NCBI GenBank assembly: GCA_902788445.1
Contig: CADAKE010000001.1
Coordinates: 1,144-65,143 of the forward strand
DNA from: an uncultured Eubacteriales bacterium
Lineage (GTDB): Bacteria > Bacillota > Clostridia > Christensenellales > Aristaeellaceae
Length of the DNA stretch: 64,000 nt
Direction: 5' to 3'
Below the pieces are notes generated by a model. It did no database searches and was not told the origin of the DNA. It saw only the letters and a list, made by a program, of their open reading frames with translations. Shown here in pieces: positions 8,716 through 17,184 of this stretch. Position 1 is the first letter of the stretch; each line of letters begins with the position of its first letter. Both the position numbers and the translations under genes were made by a program.

Positions 8716-8814
8716 GTAGGGGCGGATATCATCCGCCCGTTCCCCGCAACTCATTTCATTTCCATTTTATTCGCAATACCCGGCGGCAGGCGGGGGGATG
8801 ATATCCGCCCCTAC
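8716..8814. repeat. GTAGGGGCGG palindromic element between binding protein and permease
   Basis: Left arm GTAGGGGCGGATATCATCCG (8716-8735, then CCC) and right arm GATGATATCCGCCCCTAC (8797-8814) are inverted copies. Each arm is itself a small hairpin (GGGCGGAT/ATCCGCCC), so the RNA can fold as a cruciform. The same element occurs at 23605-23692, and its right arm at 51-74. It sits inside the transporter gene run, 3 bases after the binding-protein stop. Confidence 0.85.
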
Positions 8815-8842
8815 GGTTGAGTTGACGAAGGAGGTTTGCGCC

Positions 8843-9754
8843 GTGCAGGCAGCAGTGAAAAAAAGCGGCTTCAAGGAATGGATGCGCAAAAACGCCACAG
8901 GCTATGCGTTTATGCTGCCCTTCCTGATCCTGTTCGCGGTTTTTGTGATCGTGCCGGTGGCCGTGGCGATGTATTACAGCCTGACCAATTACAACATGAT
9001 CCAGCCCGCCCGGTTCGTGGGACTGAGCAATTATTCCCAGCTGATCCTGGATGACGACGTGTTTTTGATCTCGCTCAAAAACACGATGGTCTTTGCCGTC
9101 ATCACCGGCCCCATCGGCTACTTTGCCTCCTTCCTGATGGCGTGGCTGATCACGTTGGTGAAGAAGGGGCGCGGGTTCTTCTCCCTCATGTTCTACGCGC
9201 CTTCGCTGACCAGCGGCGTCGCCATGGCGAACATCTGGCTGATTCTGTTCTCCGGCGACCGCTACGGCTACATCAACAACCTGCTGCTGCGGGCGGGCCT
9301 GATCCTGGAGCCCATCCTGTGGACAAAGGACGCTACCTACGTGCTGCCTGTTATCATGATCATTTCGGTGTGGATGAGCATGGGCACGGGCTTCCTGGTG
9401 TTCCTGGCGGGCTTGCAGAACGTGGACCCCGCCATGTACGAGGCCGCCCGGGTGGACGGCATCAAGAACAAATTTCAGGAGCTGCGGTTCATCACCCTGC
9501 CCATGATGAAGCCCCAGATGCTGTTCGGCGCCATCAACGCCATCGTAGGCGCGTTCGGCGTGTTTGACGTTGCCACCGCCGTAGCCGGTATGCCCAGCCC
9601 CAACTACGCCGCCCACACGATCGTCGCCCACCTGTACGACTACGCTTTCACCCGCTTCAACATGGGCTACGCCAGCGCGGTCGCTATGGCCCTGTTCGTG
9701 ATTACCTTCACCCTCGGGCGGATTTGTATGCATGTCTTTAAAGATAATACATAA
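8843..9754 (+). CDS. Sugar ABC transporter permease (UgpA/LacF type)
   Basis: A 303-residue integral membrane subunit of a carbohydrate importer. It has a basic N-terminus, a first membrane helix near residues 20-45, and five further helices. The cytoplasmic EAA loop, which docks the ATPase, reads EAARVDGIKNKFQELRF around residue 210. The start was set at GTG 8843 because GAAGGAGG lies 10 bases upstream; an earlier in-frame ATG at 8798 lies inside the palindromic element. It pairs with the permease at 9915 and the broken binding protein in front. No ATPase gene is nearby, as is usual for systems served by a shared MsmK-type ATPase. Substrate is probably an oligosaccharide from plant glycan, inferred from the neighbours. 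Confidence 0.88.
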   Translation: MQAAVKKSGFKEWMRKNATGYAFMLPFLILFAVFVIVPVAVAMYYSLTNYNMIQPARFVGLSNYSQLILDDDVFLISLKNTMVFAVITGPIGYFASFLMAWLITLVKKGRGFFSLMFYAPSLTSGVAMANIWLILFSGDRYGYINNLLLRAGLILEPILWTKDATYVLPVIMIISVWMSMGTGFLVFLAGLQNVDPAMYEAARVDGIKNKFQELRFITLPMMKPQMLFGAINAIVGAFGVFDVATAVAGMPSPNYAAHTIVAHLYDYAFTRFNMGYASAVAMALFVITFTLGRICMHVFKDNT

Positions 9755-9755
9755 T

Positions 9756-9882
9756 GATTTAGGAGATATAAGATAGGAGATAGGAGATTTATAATGACAA
9801 CTGAAGGAATGAAAGCTGGTTTCCATTTCATCACCGACTATATCAATCTGCTATCTCCTATCTTCTAACTCCTATCTAAAAA
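9756..9882. repeat. Long intergenic inverted repeat, TAGGAGA-type arms
   Basis: The left arm of degenerate TAGGAGA units (GATTTAGGAGATATAAGATA and on to about 9793) faces a right arm of TATCTCCTATCTTCTAACTC and CTATCTAAA (about 9850-9880). It separates two permease genes of one transporter, where a tight or overlapping junction would be expected. Confidence 0.75.
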
Positions 9883-9914
9883 GTTCCTCATGTTTACAAG
9901 GGAGGCTGACAATC

Positions 9915-10805
9915 GTGACTGCCAAAGCCGTTTACAAGCCGCGCCGGTTCAAGTTCCGTCTGCGCCGCCTGTCGTTTTCCCGGTTTATGCTGTATCTGCT
10001 GCTCACGGCGCTGGTGGTGATCGCGGGCTTGCCGCTGTTCGCCATGGTGTGCCGCAGCCTGATGCCGCTGGATGAACTGTACATCTATCCGCCGCGCCTC
10101 ATCGTGCACCGGCCCACCCTGCGCAATTTCAGCGACTTGCTCACCTCCCTGTCCTCCTCCACCGTGCCCTTCACCCGGTACATTTTCAATTCGCTGTTTA
10201 CCACGGTGGTGACGGTGCTGGCCAGCGTGATGGTGTGCTGCATGGGGGCTTACGGGCTGGTGAAACACAAGCCCGCTGGCAGCGGGGTCATCTTCGCGGT
10301 GGTGGTGGCGGCGCTGAGCTTTTCCACCCACGTGACCCAGATTCCCAACTACCTGGTGGTGAACGGGCTGGGGCTGGTGAACAGCTATTGGGCGCTGATC
10401 ATTCCCAAGATCGCCGTGGCCTACAACTTCTTCCTGGTCAAACAGTTCTGCGAGCAGCTGCCCGATTCCATCCTGGAAGCCGCCCGCATCGACGGGGCGA
10501 AGGAGTTCCGCGTGTTCTGGACGATCGCCATGCCGCTGCTCAAGCCCGCGTGGACGACCCTGGCGGTGTTCTCCTTCGTGAACAACTGGAACGACTACTT
10601 CTCTCCCCTGATCTTCATTTCCAGCAACGCCTTAAAGACCCTGCCCCTGGCGCTGCAAACCCTGTCCGGCGGCGCGGGCGTGGTGGCGAGGGCCGGAACG
10701 GTCGGCGCGGCCACGTTCCTGACCACGCTGCCCTCCATCTTAGTGTTCGCCATCATGCGCGGCAAGGTCATGGAAACCATGTCGTTCTCCGGCATCAAGT
10801 CGTAA
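9915..10805 (+). CDS. Sugar ABC transporter permease (UgpE/LacG type)
   Basis: The second, MalG-like membrane subunit of the importer: 296 residues with an Arg-rich start, a first helix at about residues 22-45, and an EAA loop EAARIDGAKEFRVFWTI near 195. It ends with FSGIKS, typical of UgpE-type proteins (xxGxKG/S ends). It starts at GTG 9915 with GGGAGG at 9900-9905. Partner of the permease at 8843, from which it is separated by an inverted repeat, and followed 12 bases later by the NHL/TPR gene, so the downstream genes are probably cotranscribed. Confidence 0.9.
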   Translation: MTAKAVYKPRRFKFRLRRLSFSRFMLYLLLTALVVIAGLPLFAMVCRSLMPLDELYIYPPRLIVHRPTLRNFSDLLTSLSSSTVPFTRYIFNSLFTTVVTVLASVMVCCMGAYGLVKHKPAGSGVIFAVVVAALSFSTHVTQIPNYLVVNGLGLVNSYWALIIPKIAVAYNFFLVKQFCEQLPDSILEAARIDGAKEFRVFWTIAMPLLKPAWTTLAVFSFVNNWNDYFSPLIFISSNALKTLPLALQTLSGGAGVVARAGTVGAATFLTTLPSILVFAIMRGKVMETMSFSGIKS

Positions 10806-10817
10806 GGAGGGGCGAGA

Positions 10818-12272
10818 ATGAAAAAACGAATGCTGGCTCTGACGGCGGCGCTTCTTCTCCTTTGGGCCCCGGCCGCCCAGGCTGTGGTGGGCATGGACGC
10901 TTTCGTGGTGGACACGGACACCACCAACGGATCGGACAATTACATGCCCATTCCCGCTGCCTACGAGGTGGAAACGACCATCAAGAACCTGGGCGAAGCG
11001 GGGTTCATGAACCATCCGGAGGATCTGTTCGTCGCGCCGGACGATACGGTGTATGTGGCGGACGGCGAAAATAACCGGGTGCTGCAAATGACCCGCGAGG
11101 GCAAGGTGCTGCGGGAAATCACCCAGGCCTGCGGAAAGGCGCTCAAGAAGCCGCGCGGCGTGTACGTGCACACCGACGGCAGCATCTGGATTGCGGACAC
11201 CGGCAACCTGCGCATCGCCACCCTGAATGCTGACCTCAGCGACCGCAAAGAATACGTGAAGCCGGACAGCGCTCTGCTCGGCACGAACTTCACCTTCGAC
11301 GTGCAGAAAATTTTCGTGGCGAACACCGGCTACATCTACGCCCTGAAAGGCGCGAACCTGATCGCCCTGGACGAGGCCAACAATTTCCGCGGCTACCTGG
11401 GCGCGGACAAGGTGGGCTTTTCCCTCTCCCGCTTCCTGATCCGCCTGTTCGGCAGCAAGAGCCAGGTGGAGCGTACCGTGAAGCAGGAGCCCGCCAGCTA
11501 TTCCAATTTCTTTATCGGCGCGGACAACATGATTTACGGCATCCTGTCCAACAAGAATACCGCCCAGATCCGAAAGCTCAATTCCGTGGGCACCAACACC
11601 TATCCCGAAGAAACCTACGGCTTTACCTTGCCAGACCGCACGGCGACGGCGGCCAATAAGATGCTGGAGCCCACCTTCGCGGACATTACCGTGGAAGCCA
11701 ACGGCATCATCACCGTGGTCGACCGGGGCACCGGCCTCATTTACCAGTACGACCAGGAGGGCAACCTGCTGTGTTGCTTCGGCGGCCTGGGCGACGTGGG
11801 CGGCCTGTTCCAGATTCCCATCAGCATCGACGCGGACAGCGAAGGCTACCTCTACGTGCTGGACTACCAGAACAACGAAATCACCGTGTTCCGGCCCACC
11901 CACTTTATCCGCCTGGTGCACCAGGCTGTCACCCTGCACGGGGAAGGCCGATACCAGGAAGCGCTGATTTACTGGAAACAGGCGCTGGAAATCGACAGCA
12001 ACTATGCCCTGGCCCACCGGGGCGTGGCCAAGATCATGGGCAAGCAGGAGGACTGGGCCAGCGCGCTGCGCTCCTATGAACTGGCGAACGACAAGGAGGG
12101 CTATTCCGAAGCCTTCGCTGAATACCGCCATGAATACTTCCGCCAGCATTTCTTCCTGGTGATCGTGCTGGTAGTGGCCGTGGCCTTCGTGGCGGTGAAG
12201 CTGCTGTCCTTGGCGAAGAAGAAGGCCGACCAATGGGCCGACGACGTGCAGATGGGGAGGGGATTGAAATGA
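10818..12272 (+). CDS. NHL-repeat and TPR membrane-anchored extracytoplasmic protein
   Basis: A 484-residue protein with a signal peptide (1-22, ending AQA). Residues about 45-365 form a beta-propeller of NHL-type repeats (PEDLFVAPDDTVYVADGENN, GVYVHTDGSIWIADTGN, PISIDADSEGYLYVLDYQNN). Residues about 370-435 look like one or two TPR units (GRYQEALIYWKQALEIDSNY, WASALRSYELANDKEGYSEA). A membrane helix at about 437-460 and a short basic cytoplasmic tail end it. The propeller would therefore sit outside the cell, tethered near the permeases. It overlaps the YIP1-like gene by four bases and follows the permease by 12. It may bind polysaccharide or help assemble the transporter; no enzymatic residues are recognised. 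The function is inferred only from layout and context. Confidence 0.8.
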   Translation: MKKRMLALTAALLLLWAPAAQAVVGMDAFVVDTDTTNGSDNYMPIPAAYEVETTIKNLGEAGFMNHPEDLFVAPDDTVYVADGENNRVLQMTREGKVLREITQACGKALKKPRGVYVHTDGSIWIADTGNLRIATLNADLSDRKEYVKPDSALLGTNFTFDVQKIFVANTGYIYALKGANLIALDEANNFRGYLGADKVGFSLSRFLIRLFGSKSQVERTVKQEPASYSNFFIGADNMIYGILSNKNTAQIRKLNSVGTNTYPEETYGFTLPDRTATAANKMLEPTFADITVEANGIITVVDRGTGLIYQYDQEGNLLCCFGGLGDVGGLFQIPISIDADSEGYLYVLDYQNNEITVFRPTHFIRLVHQAVTLHGEGRYQEALIYWKQALEIDSNYALAHRGVAKIMGKQEDWASALRSYELANDKEGYSEAFAEYRHEYFRQHFFLVIVLVVAVAFVAVKLLSLAKKKADQWADDVQMGRGLK

Positions 12273-12901
12273 CGGGGCTGAAAATGTGCGTCATGATGCT
12301 GTTCCATCCCATTGTGGTGAGCGAATACATCAAAAAGCAGCGCGGCAACGACAGCTTCCGCCGCACCCGCTGGGCGCTGGTGCTGGGCATCCTGGCGCTG
12401 GCGCTGGGCGTGAGCATCTTCTCGATTTATTTCACGCATTATCCGCTGGCTTCCGTTTCCGTGCGCAAGGCGAACCTGGTGCTGGAATGCGGCAAGCTGT
12501 TCGTGCCGGTGCTGACGTGGGTGCTGGCCTCCTACGCCATGACTACCATCCTGGACGGCGCGACGCGGATGGACGAGGCCATGCTCTACAACGCGCTGAC
12601 GCTGGTGCCTTACGTGCTGTTCACGGTGCCCTTCGTGCTCCTGTCCCGGCTCATGGACGGCGGCCAGGCCAGCCTGTATTTCGTGCTCACCGGCGGGCTG
12701 ATCGTGTGGGTGGTGGCGCTGATGATTATCGGCATCAAGGAAATGAACGAGTACACCATCCGAAAGACCCTGCTGGTGGTGCTTTTGACCGTGTTCACCA
12801 TGGCGGTCATCTGGGCCACGGTGGTGCTGCTGTTCACGATCAGTTCCCAGTTCGTGACCATGCTCCGCGAGGTCTACTACGAAATCATCTACCGCATGTA
12901 A
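12269..12901 (+). CDS. YIP1-family multi-pass membrane protein
   Basis: The 210-residue product has a short amphipathic start (MLFHPIVVSEYIKKQRGND) and five or six hydrophobic segments separated by short loops, including YAMTTILDGATRMDEAMLYN. That is the YIP1-family pattern, in which a polar Thr/Gly/Asp-rich turn links helices. The ATG at 12269 overlaps the stop of the NHL/TPR gene (ATGA) and is preceded by GGAGGGG; an upstream in-frame ATG at 12233 lies in the coding end of that gene. Bacterial YIP1-like proteins have no defined biochemistry. Its position between a tethered propeller protein and a DUF5696 protein suggests a membrane partner for a sugar uptake complex. Confidence 0.72.
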   Translation: MTGLKMCVMMLFHPIVVSEYIKKQRGNDSFRRTRWALVLGILALALGVSIFSIYFTHYPLASVSVRKANLVLECGKLFVPVLTWVLASYAMTTILDGATRMDEAMLYNALTLVPYVLFTVPFVLLSRLMDGGQASLYFVLTGGLIVWVVALMIIGIKEMNEYTIRKTLLVVLLTVFTMAVIWATVVLLFTISSQFVTMLREVYYEIIYRM

Positions 12902-12917
12902 GGAAGGAGGGCGCGGC

Positions 12918-15050
12918 GTGAAAAAAACCTGGCTTATGCTGCTCTGCTGCGCGGCGCTGCTGCTCACTGTGCCCGCCTGGGCGGAGGAAACGGCGGAAGA
13001 AAGGATCCTGGCCGCTCAAAACGACCGTCTCAGCCTGTATCTTTCCGCCAACTGCTGTTCCATTGATATCGAGGACGCGCTGACGGGTAAAACCTGGTCG
13101 TCCACCATGAACGACGAAACCGCGGCGGGGCTCAAGATCATCCCCGCCCAGCAGAAGCGCATCACCTCCCTGCTGGCGGTCAACTGCACCAACCTGCAAA
13201 CCGGCCTGGGCGTGGTGAACAACATGGCGCTGATGGCGGAAAAGGATTTGAAAGCGTCCTATGAACTGATCGAAAACGGCGTGCGGCTCAGCTATTATTT
13301 CGGCACCTATCAGGTGGGCGTCCAGGTCGAAATCGTGCTGGACGGGCAAAGCCTGGTGGTGCGCGTGCCCTACGCGGGCATCGCGGAGGACGGCGACTTT
13401 TCGATCGTCAGCGTGGACGCGCTGCCCTTCCTGTTCTCTGCCACCGACCAGTCCGAGGGCTTCTTCCTCTATCCCGACGGCTGCGGCGCAATCATGGAAT
13501 TTCAGGATTACGCCCACTACCGCGAATCCACGAAGCTCTATCCCGTCTATGGCGACTACACCAAGCAGCCCGCGCTGCTGGATATGTTCGCCCAGGAAGC
13601 GCCGGACGTGCTGTTCCCCGTGTTCGGCATGAACCGCGGCGGCCATGGGATGCTGGCCATCATCGAGCAGGGCGCGGAGACCGCGAGGGTGTCCGTGAAC
13701 AGCTCCAACAACATCATCGGCATCAACTATCTCTTCGCCAATTTCCAGTACCGCCGCTCCTTCGACGATAAGCGCGTGGCGACCCGCGATATCAAGGTGT
13801 TCGACAAGGACGATATTAAAACGGATTACCAGCTGCGCATCCTGTTCCTGGAGGAGGAAAACCCTGATTACAGCGTGATGGCCTGTGCCTGGCGGGATTA
13901 CCTGCTGCAAAACGGCGTGGTGACGAAGAAGGAAAGCCAGCCCACCGTGGCCATCGACCTGTTCATGAACGCCCCGGAGGAGGGCCTGCTCTTTGACATT
14001 CCCCGCACCGTGACCACGCTTTCCCAGGCGGAGGAAATTCTCCGCTCCCTGGACAGCCTGGGCGTCAAAAACATCCGCGCCTCCCTCAAGGGCTGGACGG
14101 CGGACGGCTACGGAAAAACCCCCGACCGCTTCCCGCTCAGCGGCGCGATCGGAAACGACAATGATTTAGAGCGCCTGATCGACACCGCCCACAGCCTGGG
14201 CGCGACCGTTTCCCTGACGGCCAACTTCCTGGAAGCGGCCTCCGACCAGCGCGGGTATTCCCACCGAAACGACGTGGTGTACACCGGCAACCACACCATC
14301 ATCACCGACCTGGAAGAAACCGTGTTCATGCTCAGCCCCGACGTGGCGAACAGCAAGCTGAACAGCTTCCTGGAAAAAGCGAACGGCTTTGACCTGGACG
14401 CCGTGCGGCTCGAGCGCATCGGCAAGTACGTGGCTTACAATTACAGCAGCCGCCGGTACACCACCGCGGCGCAGACCCTGGATATTTACGGCGGCATGAC
14501 CGACGCGGTGAAGACCGCCTTCGGTTCCGCCGAAGCGGAGGGCGGCGACACCAGCCTGCTGGGCCACGCGGATTTCTTTACCGACGTGCCCTATGACGAC
14601 GCGGGCTACCAGTTCACCACCGCATCCGTGCCCTTCTACCAGATCGCGCTGCATGGTCTGGTGGAATACGCCGGACGGCCCGGCAACCTGAGCAGCGATT
14701 TGGAGCGCGAGGTGCTGCGCTGGGTGGAAATGGGCTATACGCCGTTCTTTGAACTGACCTACGACAATACCGAAGAACTGATGTATACCAACTACCAGAG
14801 CCTGTTTTCCGCCGAATTCACCGCCTGGCAGGAGCGCGTCGTCTGGGCCGCCAAGCAGTTCACCGAAGGCCCGCTGGCTGAACTCCACAATCAGCTGATC
14901 GTGGAGCACCGGAAGCTCAGCGACACCTTGTTCAAGGTGACCTATGAAAACGGCACGGCGGTGTACGTCAACTACGCTGCCGAGCCCGCCCAGGCCGACG
15001 GCGTCGAAATCGCCGCGCAGAGCTGGGCGGCGGTTCCGGCCCAGGAATGA
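12918..15050 (+). CDS. DUF5696 family secreted protein
   Basis: A 710-residue exported protein with a signal peptide (1-22, cut after PAWA). The N-terminal 280 residues are beta-rich (LYLSANCCSIDIEDALTGKT, VRVPYAGIAEDGDFSIVSVD, FFLYPDGCGAIMEF). The C-terminal half resembles a TIM-barrel glycosidase-like region (EEILRSLDSLGVKNIRASLK, LIDTAHSLGATVSLTANF, LSSDLEREVLRWVEMGYTPFFELTYDN). It matches the character of DUF5696, a family often found beside carbohydrate ABC transporters in Paenibacillus and Clostridia. Whether it hydrolyses glycans is unknown, and catalytic acids cannot be assigned with confidence. It starts with GTG after GGAAGGAGGG. It lies 16 bases after the YIP1-like gene and 30 before a further permease gene, clearly in the same run. 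Confidence 0.78.
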   Translation: MKKTWLMLLCCAALLLTVPAWAEETAEERILAAQNDRLSLYLSANCCSIDIEDALTGKTWSSTMNDETAAGLKIIPAQQKRITSLLAVNCTNLQTGLGVVNNMALMAEKDLKASYELIENGVRLSYYFGTYQVGVQVEIVLDGQSLVVRVPYAGIAEDGDFSIVSVDALPFLFSATDQSEGFFLYPDGCGAIMEFQDYAHYRESTKLYPVYGDYTKQPALLDMFAQEAPDVLFPVFGMNRGGHGMLAIIEQGAETARVSVNSSNNIIGINYLFANFQYRRSFDDKRVATRDIKVFDKDDIKTDYQLRILFLEEENPDYSVMACAWRDYLLQNGVVTKKESQPTVAIDLFMNAPEEGLLFDIPRTVTTLSQAEEILRSLDSLGVKNIRASLKGWTADGYGKTPDRFPLSGAIGNDNDLERLIDTAHSLGATVSLTANFLEAASDQRGYSHRNDVVYTGNHTIITDLEETVFMLSPDVANSKLNSFLEKANGFDLDAVRLERIGKYVAYNYSSRRYTTAAQTLDIYGGMTDAVKTAFGSAEAEGGDTSLLGHADFFTDVPYDDAGYQFTTASVPFYQIALHGLVEYAGRPGNLSSDLEREVLRWVEMGYTPFFELTYDNTEELMYTNYQSLFSAEFTAWQERVVWAAKQFTEGPLAELHNQLIVEHRKLSDTLFKVTYENGTAVYVNYAAEPAQADGVEIAAQSWAAVPAQE

Positions 15051-15080
15051 TCTTGCGTTTTGTTTAAGGAGGTGCGGCCC

Positions 15081-15983
15081 ATGAGCGTTCAGCAGGGAAC
15101 CCTGGCCAGGAGAGCCAGAAAGAGAATGGGGATCGACAAACGGCGGTCGCTGGAAGCGTACATCTTCCTCATTCCCTGGCTGATCGGCATCTGCGTTTTC
15201 TTCGCCTATCCCATCTTCGTATCCGTCCGGCTGTCCTTTTCCAAGATCACGTCCTTCAAGGGGCTGATTACGGAATGGGTGGGCCTGAGCAACTACGAAT
15301 ACATCTTCTTTTGGGACATCAACTTTGTTCCCACGTTTTTGCAGGTGGTGTATGACACGCTGCTGAACACGCCGCTGTGCATGGTATTTTCGCTGGTCAT
15401 CGCCATCCTCATCAACCGCAAGATGGTGGGCCGCGGCTTCTTCCGCACCGCGTTCTTTATCCCGGTGCTGCTGGGCAGCGGCTATATCATGAAGCAGCTG
15501 CTGGGCATGGGCGTGGACGGCACCACCATCACCACCGGCATCATGGTGCCCAAGCTGATCAGCGACCTGATCGGCCCCAACATCACCACCGTCGTGCAGG
15601 GCTTCCTGGACAGGATCACGGTGGTGCTGTGGAAGAGCGGCGTGCAGATCGTGCTGTTCCTGGCGGGGTTGCAGGGCATTTCCGGTTCCCTGTACGAAGC
15701 CGCCAAGGTGGACGGGGCCACGGAATGGGAAATGTTCTGGAAGATCACCCTGCCCATGATTACGCCCATCATCCTGATGAACATGGTGTACACCATCGTG
15801 GCGTTCTTCACCGACGGCACCAACCCCATGGTGGACTACATCAAGAAGGTGAACTTCACCAACCAGCAGTATGAGTACGGCGCGGCCATGAGCTGGATCT
15901 ACTTTATCTTCGCGCTGGTGCTGTGCCTGGCCTGCATCCTGCTGATGCGCCGCCATGTGTACGATTCCGGCTCCAAGAACTGA
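15081..15983 (+). CDS. Sugar ABC transporter permease (second set, UgpA/LplB type)
   Basis: A 300-residue MalF-like permease with a basic N-terminus (RRARKRMGIDKRR), a first helix at about residues 25-48 (IFLIPWLIGICVFFAYPIF), and an EAA loop EAAKVDGATEWEMFWKITL near 218. The loop after helix three is long and Gly/Thr-rich (GMGVDGTTITTGIMVPKLIS), a variation on the usual form. ATG 15081 follows AAGGAGGT. With the permease at 16002 and the binding protein at 17185 it makes a second importer within the same run, this time with the binding protein last. Confidence 0.88.
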   Translation: MSVQQGTLARRARKRMGIDKRRSLEAYIFLIPWLIGICVFFAYPIFVSVRLSFSKITSFKGLITEWVGLSNYEYIFFWDINFVPTFLQVVYDTLLNTPLCMVFSLVIAILINRKMVGRGFFRTAFFIPVLLGSGYIMKQLLGMGVDGTTITTGIMVPKLISDLIGPNITTVVQGFLDRITVVLWKSGVQIVLFLAGLQGISGSLYEAAKVDGATEWEMFWKITLPMITPIILMNMVYTIVAFFTDGTNPMVDYIKKVNFTNQQYEYGAAMSWIYFIFALVLCLACILLMRRHVYDSGSKN

Positions 15984-16001
15984 CGGAAGGAGGAAAACAG
16001 C

Positions 16002-16943
16002 ATGTCAACCGCCGCGGTAAAAAGCAACGGCAGGAAAAGCAAGGCCGCCCGCTTCACGAAAACCTTCCTGCTGCGCCTGGGATTCTATTTCCTGCTCTGC
16101 GCCCTCAGCTTCATTTTCCTCTATCCCTTCATCACGATGATCGTCAAATCCCTCATGACGGACGACGACCTGTACAACATCACGGTCAAATGGCTGCCCT
16201 CCCAGTTGACCTGGAGCAACTACGACATTGCTTTCCGCCGGATGCGCTTCAAGGCGTATGTGTGGAACAATGTGATCGTGTGCGGCCTGACGACCCTGGG
16301 CCACGTGATCTCCTGCTCCCTGACGGGCTATGCCTTCGCCCGGTACAAGTTCCGGCTGAAGAACGCCTTGTTTATGCTGGTGATCCTCATGATGATCGTG
16401 CCGGTGCAGGTGATCATCTTCCCGCTCTACAAGCAGTATTCCGACTGGGGCTGGCTGAACACCTTCCTGCCCCTGATCGTGCCCACATTCTTCGGCATGG
16501 GCCTGAACGGCGGCTTCTTCATCTTCCTGTTCCGCCAGTTCTTCATGGGCCTGCCCTATGAAATGGAGGAGGCGGCCCGGGTGGACGGCTGCGGCCCAGT
16601 GCGCACCTATGCCCGCATCATGCTGCCCATGGCCCAGGCCCCGCTGCTGGTGTGCAGCGTGCTGAGCCTGGTGTGGCACTGGAACGATTACTTTGAGCCC
16701 GGCGTGTACATCAACAACCCCGATTACCGGATGCTGCCCAGCGTCCTGCCCAACCTGTACGCCCTGCTCAACCAGGAAAACCACACCATGATTCAGGTGA
16801 ACGACCTGGAGGGCATCGTGTTCAACGAGGCCATGCTCATGGCCGCCACCTTCCTGTGCATCATCCCCATCATGATCGCCTACCTGATCTTGCAGCGCCG
16901 GTTCATGGAGGGCGTGGAGCGGTCGGGCCTCACGGGCATGTAA
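16002..16943 (+). CDS. Sugar ABC transporter permease (second set, UgpE/YtcP type)
   Basis: A 313-residue MalG-like permease. The first helix is near residues 28-48, and the EAA loop reads EEAARVDGCGPVRTYARIML near 190. The loop preceding the last helix is long and polar (NLYALLNQENHTMIQVNDLE), and the protein ends GVERSGLTGM, a UgpE-like end. It begins 18 bases after its partner with GGAAGGAGG upstream. It is followed by an inverted repeat of AAGTTCT units and then the second binding protein. Confidence 0.88.
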   Translation: MSTAAVKSNGRKSKAARFTKTFLLRLGFYFLLCALSFIFLYPFITMIVKSLMTDDDLYNITVKWLPSQLTWSNYDIAFRRMRFKAYVWNNVIVCGLTTLGHVISCSLTGYAFARYKFRLKNALFMLVILMMIVPVQVIIFPLYKQYSDWGWLNTFLPLIVPTFFGMGLNGGFFIFLFRQFFMGLPYEMEEAARVDGCGPVRTYARIMLPMAQAPLLVCSVLSLVWHWNDYFEPGVYINNPDYRMLPSVLPNLYALLNQENHTMIQVNDLEGIVFNEAMLMAATFLCIIPIMIAYLILQRRFMEGVERSGLTGM

Positions 16944-16953
16944 GACCTATGAG

Positions 16954-17036
16954 CATTAAGTTCCAAGTTCTAAGTTCTAAGCGGAGGAATGATAACCACG
17001 ATTCGGCTTGGAACTTAGAACTTGAAACTTGGAACT
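16954..17036. repeat. Long intergenic inverted repeat, AAGTTCT-type arms
   Basis: The left arm of AAGTTCY units (ATTAAGTTCCAAGTTCTAAG, to 16982) faces the right arm CTTGGAACTTAGAACTTGAA plus ACTTGGAACT (17007-17036). The repeat lies between a permease and the binding protein it should serve. Confidence 0.75.
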
Positions 17037-17184
17037 CTCCTCTGAGATTTTCTCCCGAAAAAGCAGGAATTTTCTGACTTGCCGGAGAATCACACTGTGA
17101 TAACAAAGCGCCCATATTTTCCCCCTTCTTCCGTTCCTGAGCGGCGGTAAGCCGCTGGAAATATTTTAAAGGAGGTTTTCTCGA